Positions 18,289 through 28,150 of a stretch of DNA of 64,000 bases are shown here, piece after piece (positions within the stretch are counted from its first letter, which is position 1; each line of letters begins with the position of its first letter). The DNA comes from Lichenibacterium minor. Lineage in GTDB: Bacteria > Pseudomonadota > Alphaproteobacteria > Rhizobiales > Beijerinckiaceae. Location of the stretch: NCBI RefSeq assembly GCF_004137685.1, contig NZ_QYBB01000010.1, positions 88,533-152,532 of the forward strand. Direction: 5' to 3'. Both the position numbers and the translations under genes were made by a program. Below the pieces are notes generated by a model. That model had not been told where the DNA came from, did not search any database, and saw only the letters and a list, made by a program, of their open reading frames with translations.

Positions 18289-18633
18289 CTACTTCAGCAA
18301 TGCCCGCTGCAGGTCCGCCTTCGTCATCTTCGACCGGCCCGGGACGTCCCGGCGCCTAGCTTCGGCGTAGAGCGCGGCCCGCGTGGTCGTGCCCTCGTGC
18401 AGGTCCCGCGCCGTGACGCCGCGCTGCTCCTGATCCGCCGTCCTCCGCGCGTTGTGGCGGTTCGTGTCCTCGTCCACGCGGTCGCTGGCGCCGGCCTCGC
18501 TCAGCGCCACCGCGATGGCCTGCCGCTTGTCGGTGACGACGGAGCCGTCGTTCTGATGCAGTTCCCCGTGCTTGAACTCGTGCATCACGCGGGCGACGGT
18601 CTTCTTCTGCGCCGGCGTCTGACGAGCGGACAT
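18289..18633 (-). CDS. DUF6496-family small basic protein
   Basis: A 114-residue hydrophilic protein. Its first part, TVARVMHEFKHGELHQNDGSVV followed by DKRQAIAVALSEAG (shown in part), is the DUF6496 pattern, a short domain common in alphaproteobacteria and often found in stress- or plasmid-associated proteins. The C-terminal part has a second, basic helix ending SKMTKADLQRALLK, reminiscent of a Rho-N or SAP-like nucleic-acid-binding helix. Function is unknown; DNA or RNA binding is only a guess. Confidence 0.7.
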   Translation of the reverse strand: MSARQTPAQKKTVARVMHEFKHGELHQNDGSVVTDKRQAIAVALSEAGASDRVDEDTNRHNARRTADQEQRGVTARDLHEGTTTRAALYAEARRRDVPGRSKMTKADLQRALLK

Positions 18634-18796
18634 GGGGAGATCCTCCAGGCGGGACGGGCGAAACGCTTCCGGCCGAAACCGGCGGCTCCCGGCGCGCCCG
18701 GGGGCCGTGGGCGCGTCGCGTTCGCTTCGAACGGCCGGTCGGGGGCGCGCGGCAACCGCGGCCCGGTCCCGACCGGCGAAGCGTCGGTTCGCGCGT

Positions 18797-19045
18797 TCAG
18801 GCGCCGCGGAGCGCCGTGATCACGGCTTCGAGCTTGGCCTTGCCGGCATCCGTGAAGGCGGCGCGGTCGCCGTCCTTCTTGGCGAGGTCGGCGGCTTCGA
18901 GTTCCTCGATGGCCTGGGGATCGGCGGAATGCCCGGCCCCGTCCTTCAGCACGACGTCGATGACGGCCTCGCCGGACGACAACTGATGGTAGGCCGCGAA
19001 GGCGAAGACCGCGATGGCCTTGTCGCTGAGCGTCGTGGACGGCAT
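18797..19045 (-). CDS. Small hypothetical acidic protein
   Basis: An 82-residue soluble protein with no recognised domain. It is alanine-rich and acidic, with a predicted helix-strand-helix pattern (KAIAVFAFAAYHQLSSGEAV, EELEAADLAKKDGDRAAFTDAG, LEAVITALRG), suggesting a small winged-helix-like or all-helical fold. Codon and base composition fit the neighbours. It lies alone between the DUF6496 gene and the HNH gene, with a 150-base divergent promoter region on its upstream side. Confidence 0.6.
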   Translation of the reverse strand: MPSTTLSDKAIAVFAFAAYHQLSSGEAVIDVVLKDGAGHSADPQAIEELEAADLAKKDGDRAAFTDAGKAKLEAVITALRGA

Positions 19046-19195
19046 GGGCTACTCCCCTGAAATGTCGCGTGGATGCAGCGTGAATGCGGCGGGGTGTCGC
19101 TTGGTTCGGTCGCTCGGCCCGGCGGGTTGCCGCAGTTGCGCGCGCCGCGGCCCCTTCCCAGATCCGCCCCATGACGATCACCGACGCTTCCGCCC

Positions 19196-19555
19196 ATGCG
19201 GCGTGACCGCGAGGGCCGCGGGGCCCCCCCGCCGCAGCCGCCCCCCGTCTGCCCGCTGTGCGACCGCCCCATCCCGCCCCATGCCAAATCGAGCCGGCAC
19301 CACCTCGTGCCCAAGCTGAAGGGGGGCGCCAAGCTCGGCACTGTCCACCTCCACCAAGTGTGCCACAGCGCCATCCACGCGCGGTTCTCGGAAAGCGAGC
19401 TCGCCCGGCGGCTCAACGACGTGGACAGCCTCAAGGCCGACCCCGCGCTGGCCGAGTTCCTCGCCTGGGTGCGCACCAAGCCCGACGACTTCCACGCCCC
19501 GACCCGCCAAACCCGGGACCGCCGCGACGGGCGGAGCCGGGCGAAGCGGCCCTGA
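19196..19555 (+). CDS. HNH endonuclease-like small protein
   Basis: A 119-residue protein with a zinc-finger HNH core: CPLCDRPIPP gives the first CxxC, RHHLVPKLKGGAKL carries the first catalytic His pair, and LHQVCHSAIHARFSE gives the H-x3-C-H with the second metal-site residues. The order CxxC ... HH ... HxxCHxxIH is the compact HNH form found in nucleases and some housekeeping proteins. The N-terminus is Pro-rich and the C-terminus basic. There are no phage or restriction genes beside it, so the role is unclear. The in-frame start was not resolved by a strong ribosome site. Confidence 0.75.
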   Translation: MRRDREGRGAPPPQPPPVCPLCDRPIPPHAKSSRHHLVPKLKGGAKLGTVHLHQVCHSAIHARFSESELARRLNDVDSLKADPALAEFLAWVRTKPDDFHAPTRQTRDRRDGRSRAKRP

Positions 19556-20029
19556 CGGCACGAGGGCCGCAGGTCCCGGCGACCGGACGCGTCCCGTTCT
19601 CGCCGACTGCGGGCCGGCGACGTTCCCGGCTTCCCGTCCCGGGATCCGGCGGCCGACACCGTCGAGCCACGGCACCGGGTTCGACATCCGGGTCGCGGAA
19701 CAGTGTCGGGGGACCCGAGCGGCCGTTTCGGCGACACCGGAGCGGCGCGGGGAGGCATCGCCGCTCCGCCGGAACCTCGAGGGAGAGCATCGCCGCCGTC
19801 CCGAACGCCGCCCGCACTTCGACGGCACCGGTGCGGAGCCTTCGCGAACTGCCCCGGCACGGCCCCGCATCCGAGATCTTGCAGAGGTCCGGTGCGTTGC
19901 GCCGAATCGATCCTTGCCGCGGCGCAACGCTTGGCCGCACCGCATCGGATGCGGTCGTCGGGAGCCACCGTCGCGGTCCGGAAGCGGCTTCCGGTCTAGG
20001 ATAACGCCCCGTCCAGGTCGGAATCCCAC

Positions 20030-20057
20030 GTTTTCGTTAGGCTAACATGCCGAAAAC
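20030..20057. promoter_or_regulatory. Inverted repeat upstream of AT-hook-like gene
   Basis: GTTTTCG (20030-20036) is mirrored by CGAAAAC (20051-20057), with the smaller dyad TTAG-G-CTAA inside. It lies 35 bases upstream of the predicted -35 box and is a candidate activator or repressor site. Confidence 0.35.
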
Positions 20058-20091
20058 ACGGTGTCGGCGGTGCAAGACTGGGCTCGACACC

Positions 20092-20120
20092 TTGATTCGG
20101 TTCAAACCGTCTTCTAACCT
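20092..20120 (+). promoter_or_regulatory. Predicted sigma70 promoter with dyad in its spacer
   Basis: TTGATT (20092-20097), a 17-base spacer and TAACCT (20115-20120). The spacer carries CGGTT-CA-AACCG (20098-20109), a perfect dyad in the position of an operator. It lies 92 bases before the start codon of the next gene. Confidence 0.35.
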
Positions 20121-20211
20121 CGGACATCAAAGTTTTTTCTGAGAGGAAGCGGCGTCGCTGAGCGAACCGAGCGCCAAGGATCCTCCGTATCGATCAAAAA
20201 GTGCAACTCTG

Positions 20212-20922
20212 ATGAAGTTTCAGCCGAAAAGGTTTGTCGTCGAAGTCAAGCGAGGCACGAACAGGGCGGCTTTCGCTTCGCCCGATCCCGTCTCGGACAG
20301 GTTCAGCAGCGCGGAAGCCATGCTGTTCGGCGGCGCACCGAAGGCCGAAACGAAGGCGGAAGCTGCGGGCTTGGCACAGGGCGATGCATCGAGCGGGCGA
20401 ATACTGAGGTCGCTGGTGGAACCGGAACCGGTGGTCGAAGACGCACCGCCGCCTGTCCGCCGGGGCCGCAAACCCGGCTCCAAGAACAAGCCGAAGCCCC
20501 ACCTGACGGCGCCCATGGCCGAGATGGGGCCCGACACGTCGGCGGAGCGGCCGAGGCGCGGCCGCAAGCCGGGCTCCAAGAACAAGCCGAAGGCGCCGGT
20601 GACGGTGGCTTTCCCGACCGCCACCCCCGACGGTCACTACGATGCCGCTGCCGCGATGCGGAGCTACGGCTTCGCCGACGAGGGGCCGGCCTGGCTGGAG
20701 CCCGCTTCCGGGGCGGCCGAGCCCGTTCCGGCCCCGTCCGTCCAACTCGCACCCGCCCCCGCGGACGCCTTCGGGGACAACGGCCCGGCGCGGGCCGGGC
20801 GGTCGCGCTCACGGTTGCGGGATCGTTCCACCATCCTCAAGCGCTACGTCCTCGACCTGGAGCCGCGGCCGGGCCAGTTCGGCGCCCTCAGGGCCCGTCG
20901 CCTGGCCCGCGCCGCGCCCTGA
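20212..20922 (+). CDS. Protein with two AT-hook-like motifs (putative nucleoid/DNA-binding)
   Basis: A 236-residue, mostly disordered, alanine/proline-rich protein. Two identical basic motifs, RRGRKPGSKNKPK, occur at residues 83-95 and 115-127, spaced 32 residues apart. RGRKPG resembles the RGRP core of AT-hooks, which bind the minor groove of AT-rich DNA. The N-terminus (MKFQPKRFVVEVKRG) is a short basic strand-like segment and the C-terminus is Arg-rich (GALRARRLARA). There is no enzymatic domain. Its promoter zone is unusually AT-rich for this genome. A nucleoid-associated or xenogeneic-silencing role is inferred, not shown. No strong ribosome site precedes the ATG. Confidence 0.7.
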   Translation: MKFQPKRFVVEVKRGTNRAAFASPDPVSDRFSSAEAMLFGGAPKAETKAEAAGLAQGDASSGRILRSLVEPEPVVEDAPPPVRRGRKPGSKNKPKPHLTAPMAEMGPDTSAERPRRGRKPGSKNKPKAPVTVAFPTATPDGHYDAAAAMRSYGFADEGPAWLEPASGAAEPVPAPSVQLAPAPADAFGDNGPARAGRSRSRLRDRSTILKRYVLDLEPRPGQFGALRARRLARAAP

Positions 20923-20986
20923 GGCCGCCGCCGCCGATCGGCGCCGACGTCCACACGAGGTCCGGCACGCTGACGGAGCGCAGAGC

Positions 20987-22141
20987 ATGTCTTCCTTCAC
21001 GTTTCAAACCTGTCCCAACATCCTGTTCGCCCCGGGCGCGTCGGCGGGCATCGCCGATGTCGTGGGCCAGTGCGGTGCGCGGCGCGTCCTGCTGGTGACG
21101 GATGCCGGCGTGCGCGGCGCCGGTCTGACGCGGGCCGCGGAAGCGTCCCTGGCGGCGGCCGGGATCGCCTACACGGTCTTCGACGCCGTGGTGGCGGACC
21201 CTCCGGCGGCCGTGGTCGAGGCCGCGGCGGCCCGGGCGCGGGCGGAGGACGTCGACCTCGTGCTGTCGATCGGCGGCGGCTCGGCGCTCGACACCGCCAA
21301 GCTCGTCGCCTACCTGGCGCGCTCGGACGAGCCGCTCGACGCGCTCTACGGGGTCGGCCTGGCGAAGGGGCAGCGCCTGCCCCTGGTCCTGGTCCCGACG
21401 ACCTCCGGCACGGGCTCCGAGGTCACGCCCATCGCCATCGTGACGACGCCGTCGCAGGAGAAGAAGGGCGTGGTGTCGCCGCGCCTCCTCCCCGATTGGG
21501 CCATCCTGGATCCCGAGCTGACGCTCGGCCTCCCCGCCGCCGTCACGGCCGCGACGGGCATCGACGCCATGGTGCATGCCATCGAGGCCTACACCAGCCG
21601 CCACCGCAAGAACCCCCTGTCGGACCAGTTCGCCCGCCAAGCGCTGGCCTTGTTGTCCGGCAGCATCCGGACCGCTTGCCGCGACGGCGCCGACCTCGCG
21701 GCGCGCTCCGACATGCTGCTCGGCGCCAGCCTCGCCGGCATGGCCTTCGCCAACGCGCCGGTGGCGGCCGTGCATGCGCTGGCCTACCCGATCGGGGCGC
21801 TGTTCCACGTGCCGCACGGCCTGTCGAACGCGCTGGTGCTGACGGGCGTGATGCGGTTCAACCTGCCCGACGCCGCGGCGCTCTACGCCGAACTGGCGCC
21901 CATCGTGGACCCCGCCGCGGCGGGGCGGCCCGAAGCCGAGGCCGCCGGGATGCTGGTCGACGCGCTGGACGCGATCGGCCGGGACTGCGGCGTGCCGGCC
22001 ACCCTGTCGGCCGTCGGCATCGGGGAGGGCGATCTCGACCGGCTCGCCGCCGACGCGATGCGTCAGACGCGGCTCCTCGTCAACAACCCGCGCGAGATGA
22101 CCCCCGCGGACGCGCGCGCCATCTACGCGAACGCGCTGTGA
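20987..22141 (+). CDS. Iron-containing alcohol dehydrogenase family protein
   Basis: A 384-residue group III (Fe-type) NAD(P)-dependent alcohol dehydrogenase. Visible marks are the nucleotide-binding VLSIGGGSALDTAKLVAYL, the TTSGTGSEVTPIAIVT motif, and metal ligands in ATGIDAMVHAIEAYTS (Asp and His) and HVPHGLSNALVL (His). The length is typical. Maleylacetate reductases and lactaldehyde or 1,3-propanediol dehydrogenases share these features, so the substrate is open. It is preceded by the AT-hook-like gene 64 bases away and is convergent with an MFS transporter. Confidence 0.9.
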   Translation: MSSFTFQTCPNILFAPGASAGIADVVGQCGARRVLLVTDAGVRGAGLTRAAEASLAAAGIAYTVFDAVVADPPAAVVEAAAARARAEDVDLVLSIGGGSALDTAKLVAYLARSDEPLDALYGVGLAKGQRLPLVLVPTTSGTGSEVTPIAIVTTPSQEKKGVVSPRLLPDWAILDPELTLGLPAAVTAATGIDAMVHAIEAYTSRHRKNPLSDQFARQALALLSGSIRTACRDGADLAARSDMLLGASLAGMAFANAPVAAVHALAYPIGALFHVPHGLSNALVLTGVMRFNLPDAAALYAELAPIVDPAAAGRPEAEAAGMLVDALDAIGRDCGVPATLSAVGIGEGDLDRLAADAMRQTRLLVNNPREMTPADARAIYANAL

Positions 22142-22297
22142 CGGCGCCGGCCCCCGAGGGCGCGGGGTTCCCGTAGGGTCCGCTCGTGCCGGCCGGTCCC
22201 GCCCGGGGGCTCGTGCCCGCCGGGTCACGCCGCGGGACGGGCGACGCATCGTCGGTCCTGCGGCGTCGATGCCGTGCCGCGCGGGGCGGCGATCCTC

Positions 22298-22317
22298 GTC
22301 CGGCCGTTCGGCCGGAC
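22298..22317. terminator. Perfect hairpin between convergent genes
   Basis: GTCCGGCCG-TT-CGGCCGGAC, a nine-base perfect stem six bases beyond the MFS stop codon. It has no T-run, but it is positioned to end transcripts from both sides. Confidence 0.45.
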
Positions 22318-22323
22318 GCCGCC

Positions 22324-23685
22324 TCAATCCCCGTCGAAACCGTAGACTTCGGGCAGGATGAAGATCGCGGCGAGCAGGCCGCAGAGCGGGAAGATGCACA
22401 CGAACAGCGTGGCGGCGGCCTGCCCCACGGCGGTGAACAGCGGCGGGAACAGGAAGATCGACAGGAAGGAGGGCAGCTTCACGAACATGTAGGCGAAGCC
22501 GCTCGCCGTGCCGCGATATTCCGATCGGGCCACCAGGGTCGGGATCGTCATGCAGTTCGAGGCGTCCCAATAGTGACCCCACAGCATGGCCGCGGCGGCG
22601 AAGGGCAGCACCGTGTTGTGGCCGGCCCAGATCGCCCAGGCGGCGACCACCAGCGACACCAGCACGATGGAGAAGCCCGCGATGGAGATGCCGCGATGGC
22701 CGATCTTCGGCGTCAGCAGCGGCCCGACCCAGCCCGACACGGCGGCCAGGCTGTAGAGCGCCATCAGGACGAAGTTGTTGCCCAGCACGGACGACACGCC
22801 CACCATGGTGAACAGCACCGGCAGGTAGAAGCCGAAGGTGGCGAATTCGGCGCCCTGGGCGAAGCAGGCGATCCAACCGAAGATCGTGGCGCGCCAGCGG
22901 ATCGGGTCCTTGCGCAGGTCGGCCAGGAAGGCGGTCGGCCGCGGCTTCGGCACCGCCACGTCGCGGTCGGGCAGCATGGCGAGCTCGTCGCCGTACATCG
23001 CCAAGGTGGTGCGCTTGGCTTCGCGGAAGCGCCCGTGGCGGATCAGCCAGACCGCCGTCTCGGGCAGGTCGTGGCGCATCAGCAGGATCACCAGCGCGGG
23101 CAGGGCGCCGAGGCCCAGCGTCACCCGCCACAGCATCTCGTGGTCGAGGCCGGCCAGCAGGAACACGGCGATCACCGCCAGCGTCAGCACCTCGCCCACC
23201 GCGAACATGAACTGCCAACGGTTGCCCATCACCTCGCGCACGCCCTTGGGCATGGATTCCATGATGTAGGTGTAGCCGTTGGAGATGTCGGAGCCGAGCG
23301 GCACCCCGAGCAGCAGCCGGACCACCACGAGCCAGCCGACGCTGGTGACGAAGGCCTGGGCCACCGCCAGCACGATGAACAGCACCATGGTGGTGAGGAA
23401 CATGATGCGTCGCCCGACCTTGTCGGCGAGCCAGCCGCCCAGGATGGCGCCGACCAGCGCGCCACCCTGGGTGGCGGCGGCGGCGAGGCCGAGCAGGAAC
23501 GGGTCCGGATGGTACTGGTCCTTGATGAAGACCAGCACGAAGGCGATGGAGTACAGATCCCAGGCCTCGACCAGGATCGAGGACAGCATCAGCCACCCGA
23601 CCCTGTTGCCCTTGGGGTTGTAGTGGGTCACGAGGTGCCGGACGGCACCGTCCATCACGGCCCGATCCGACCTGTCCAGCGCCAT
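22324..23685 (-). CDS. MFS transporter (sugar/acid porter type)
   Basis: A 453-residue major facilitator with twelve membrane segments. The loop 2-3 signature is GGWLADKVGRRIMFLTTMV, and the substrate region after TM4 reads LLLGVPLGSDISNGYTYIMESMPKGVREV, both like the sugar porter and aromatic/metabolite:proton symporter groups. A central cytoplasmic loop of about 60 residues separates the halves. The start at 23685 (MALDRSDRAVMDG) follows a GGGAAGGGA ribosome region at longer spacing; the long upstream in-frame extension is Pro/Ser-rich and rejected. Downstream of the lone groEL on the same strand; the cargo is unknown. Confidence 0.85.
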   Translation of the reverse strand: MALDRSDRAVMDGAVRHLVTHYNPKGNRVGWLMLSSILVEAWDLYSIAFVLVFIKDQYHPDPFLLGLAAAATQGGALVGAILGGWLADKVGRRIMFLTTMVLFIVLAVAQAFVTSVGWLVVVRLLLGVPLGSDISNGYTYIMESMPKGVREVMGNRWQFMFAVGEVLTLAVIAVFLLAGLDHEMLWRVTLGLGALPALVILLMRHDLPETAVWLIRHGRFREAKRTTLAMYGDELAMLPDRDVAVPKPRPTAFLADLRKDPIRWRATIFGWIACFAQGAEFATFGFYLPVLFTMVGVSSVLGNNFVLMALYSLAAVSGWVGPLLTPKIGHRGISIAGFSIVLVSLVVAAWAIWAGHNTVLPFAAAAMLWGHYWDASNCMTIPTLVARSEYRGTASGFAYMFVKLPSFLSIFLFPPLFTAVGQAAATLFVCIFPLCGLLAAIFILPEVYGFDGD

Positions 23686-23778
23686 CGTCACGATGCGTCC
23701 CTTCCCCTCGGCTATCCCTTGGAAGAGTGCCCGCGACTGCGTCGGGCTTCTCTTCGGGCAAGAAGGCCCGGGATGGGC

Positions 23779-23796
23779 CCCGCCTGTCAAGGCGGG
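23779..23796 (-). terminator. Hairpin in the groEL-MFS interval
   Basis: CCCGCCT-GTCA-AGGCGGG, a seven-base perfect stem 136 bases after the groEL stop on the minus strand. Lacking a T-run, it is a weak terminator candidate. Confidence 0.3.
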
Positions 23797-23931
23797 ATGC
23801 CCGAGGCTCCGAACCAAAGGCGGGACGGCGCGGGCTCGCCCGACGCCATCCCGCCTCGTTTCGCTTTCAGGGGCGCCAGGCGTCCGCGGGCCGACCCGCG
23901 AACGCCTGCCGCAGTGCCGGGTCCGGCGGGT

Positions 23932-25936
<2,005 letters not shown>

Positions 25937-26134
25937 ATGGGACAAGAGAAGCGGTTCGGCAAGCGGGTCGCCGAGCCCTCGTCCGTGCAGATCGTCCACG
26001 AGCTGAAGCTCATGGCGCTGCGCCAGTCGCTCGACGCCACCGTCGCCCGGGACGGCACGGCGCCGCTCCCCGCCGACGAAGCCCGGCATCCCGTCCGCGA
26101 CGGAACCGCCCCGTCCTTCCCCGACAGCCTGTGA
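25937..26134 (+). CDS. Small hypothetical protein
   Basis: A 65-residue basic protein beginning MGQEKRFGKRVAEPSS. It has no known domain: a basic N-terminus, a short helix (VQIVHELKLMALRQSLD) and a Pro-rich tail with a repeated RDGTAP motif at two places. Its GTGA overlap with the next gene and parallel direction suggest translational coupling. Divergent from groEL. Confidence 0.5.
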   Translation: MGQEKRFGKRVAEPSSVQIVHELKLMALRQSLDATVARDGTAPLPADEARHPVRDGTAPSFPDSL

Positions 26135-26355
26135 GCCCCGCTATGGCGACCCATCTCTACGCCGTGGGCGAGCGCGTCTCGCTCGAATCCTCCATGCGCA
26201 ACAGCGCCGACCGCGCCGACGTCTTCGTGGTGAAGACCCGGATGCCGCATGTCGGCTCGCAGTTGCAGTATCGCGTCAAGACCGAGGGCGAGCCCTACGA
26301 CAGGGTTGTGACCGAGGGGCAGCTGACGCGGGTGGGCGGCATCGCCGCGGAGTGA
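26131..26355 (+). CDS. Small hypothetical protein, likely SH3/beta-barrel-like
   Basis: A 74-residue protein from the GTG at 26131, which overlaps the previous stop; an internal ATG at 26143 is an alternative that removes MSPA. The core, LYAVGERVSLESS, DVFVVKTRMPHVGSQLQYRV and EPYDRVVTEGQLTRV, has alternating strands and reads like a small beta-barrel such as those common in alphaproteobacterial hypothetical proteins that carry a Gx4-Y-V pattern. Function unknown. Confidence 0.55.
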   Translation: MSPAMATHLYAVGERVSLESSMRNSADRADVFVVKTRMPHVGSQLQYRVKTEGEPYDRVVTEGQLTRVGGIAAE

Positions 26356-26366
26356 GAGTCTGTGAA

Positions 26367-26456
26367 TGAATGCCCTTTTGGCCGAAACCGAGGGGAAATG
26401 TCCTCGGTGTCGTCACGGGGCATTCAGGCACAGGTTCGATACCGTCACGAACCCTG
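26367..26456. other. Structured intergenic element with nested inverted repeats
   Basis: TGAATGCCC (26367-26375) pairs with GGGCATTCA (26418-26426), enclosing ACCGAGG/CCTCGGT (26387-26408). A third near-perfect stem, CAGGTTCG/CGAACCCTG, follows at 26431-26455. The element lies between convergent genes; it could be a bidirectional terminator or a small RNA. No T-run is seen. Confidence 0.4.
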
Positions 26457-26527
26457 AGCCGGTGCCGGCCGTGCCGCCCCCGGCGGGGTGACGGCGTGGC
26501 CCGGGGGCCGCGCATCCACGCGGGGCC

Positions 26528-28000
26528 TCATTCCACCACGAGTTCCCGCGGCCCGTCCGAGATCGCGACCCGCGGCACCAGCAGCGACAGCAGCAGCGTC
26601 AGCACAGCGATGCCGAAGATGCCCCAGAACGTGACGTGCAGGGACTGCCCGAGCGCGCCCCGCACGGCGTCGGCCGAGGCCGCGAGGGTGTCGGGCGCGT
26701 CGAGCAGGCGGCGGAGCTGGTCGGAGGACACGGCGGGACCGCTCAGCGGGTGGGCGAGCCCGTAGTTCAGCACCGTGCCCAGCACGGTCGCGCCCAGCGT
26801 CGAGCCGAGGTTGCGCGAGAAGATGTTCGACGCGGTCGCCGAGCCGCGCTGCGCCCAGGCCACCGAATCCTGGATGATGACGATGCAGGCCGTCGACAGG
26901 AACCCCATGCCGAACCCCATGATGGTGGAGCCCACGCCCGCCACCACGGGCGACGAAGACGAGCCGAGCACCACGAAGGCGACGGCGCCGAGCGGCAGCA
27001 GCACCGCGCCGAACAGCAGCGTCGGCTTGAGGCCGAAACGGACGAAGTTCTTCGCCGCCAGCGTGGCGCCGATGGGCCAGCCGAACACCATCATGGTCAG
27101 GGCGAAGCCCGCCACCAGCGGCGACTGGCGCATCACCCCCTGAACGAACATGGGCAGGAAGGTCGTCAGCCCGATGATCGTCATGCCGCTGAGCAGCGTC
27201 GCGGCGTTGGAGGTCGCGATGGGCCGCTGCGCCCACAGCTTGAAGTCGAGCATCGGGTCGGGCGCGCGCCGCTCCTGCAGGACGAACAGCACGGCCGCCA
27301 CCACGAAGACCAGCGCGGGCCACAGCGTCGCCGTGCCCGAGGTGCCGGCCTCCGTCAGCGCCATCATCAGGGACGCGATGGCGACGGTGAACAGCGCCGC
27401 GCCGGCCACGTCGATCGAGCGGCGCTGCCGCTCGACGCCCTCGTGCAGGAACAGCACGAAGCCCGCCGCCGCGATCGCGCCGATCGGCAGGTTGATCCAG
27501 AAGATCCAGGCCCAGGACGCGTGCTGGATGATGAGGCCGCCGGCCAGCGGCCCGATCACCGACGAGATGCCCCACACGGAAGCCAGGTAGCCCTGGATCT
27601 TGCCGCGCTCCTGCGCGGAATAAAGGTCGCCCACCACCGTGATGCCGATGGGCTGGATGGCGCCGGCCCCCACGCCCTGGATCAGCCGAAAGACGATGAG
27701 GAGCGGGATGGAGGTGGCGAAGCCGCACAACAGCGAACCGACAAGGAACACCGCGATGCCGACGAGCAGCACCGGGCGCCGCCCGTAAAGGTCGGACAGC
27801 TTGCCGAACACCACCGTGGTGGCGGTCTGGGTCAGGAGGAAGGCCGAGAACACCCAGGCGTAGAGGTGCAGGTCTCCCAGCTGGCCGGCGATCTGCGGCA
27901 TGGCGGTCGACACGATCGTGGCCTCGATGGCGATCATGAACATCGCCGCCATCACCGAAGCGAGGACCAGGGGTCGATTGGTGCGTGAAATGTCGGACAT
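26528..28000 (-). CDS. MFS drug:H+ antiporter, DHA2 (14-helix) family
   Basis: A 490-residue exporter with fourteen predicted membrane segments. The start MSDISRTNRPLVLASVMAAMFMIAIEATIVSTAMPQI (in part) carries the DHA2 motif D1 ATIVSTAMPQIAG in TM1. Motif A is GKLSDLYGRRPVLLVG, and motif C-like LASVWGISSVIGPLAGGLI lies in TM5, which marks an antiporter for drugs. The protein expels toxic compounds in exchange for protons. No regulator or adaptor gene is beside it. It is divergent from a DadA-like gene. Confidence 0.9.
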   Translation of the reverse strand: MSDISRTNRPLVLASVMAAMFMIAIEATIVSTAMPQIAGQLGDLHLYAWVFSAFLLTQTATTVVFGKLSDLYGRRPVLLVGIAVFLVGSLLCGFATSIPLLIVFRLIQGVGAGAIQPIGITVVGDLYSAQERGKIQGYLASVWGISSVIGPLAGGLIIQHASWAWIFWINLPIGAIAAAGFVLFLHEGVERQRRSIDVAGAALFTVAIASLMMALTEAGTSGTATLWPALVFVVAAVLFVLQERRAPDPMLDFKLWAQRPIATSNAATLLSGMTIIGLTTFLPMFVQGVMRQSPLVAGFALTMMVFGWPIGATLAAKNFVRFGLKPTLLFGAVLLPLGAVAFVVLGSSSSPVVAGVGSTIMGFGMGFLSTACIVIIQDSVAWAQRGSATASNIFSRNLGSTLGATVLGTVLNYGLAHPLSGPAVSSDQLRRLLDAPDTLAASADAVRGALGQSLHVTFWGIFGIAVLTLLLSLLVPRVAISDGPRELVVE

Positions 28001-28150
28001 GCATGCAGGTGTAGCGCCGGATCGCGGCGATTGCAGGTGCGCCGGGGCATCGTGAGTTAAAAAGGTTCTTAAGGTCGGCCTTTCCCCGCCCCCTCGCCCG
28101 GCCGGTTCCTTGCATTATGTGAGGCAGGACCGGGCGGAACGGGGGACGGC

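Larger units (their letters stand above)
19556..20211. other. 656-base intergenic region without a gene
   Basis: No convincing coding frame is seen. The first 450 bases are GC-rich without clear motifs. The last 180 bases are markedly richer in A and T and hold an inverted repeat (20030-20057) and a promoter-like pair (20092-20120) upstream of the AT-hook-like gene. Confidence 0.5.

Noticed and set aside
19697..19727. GGAAC followed by CGTT, as a further EcfG promoter
   Set aside because: The spacer is 22 bases, too long for the 16-17 expected.
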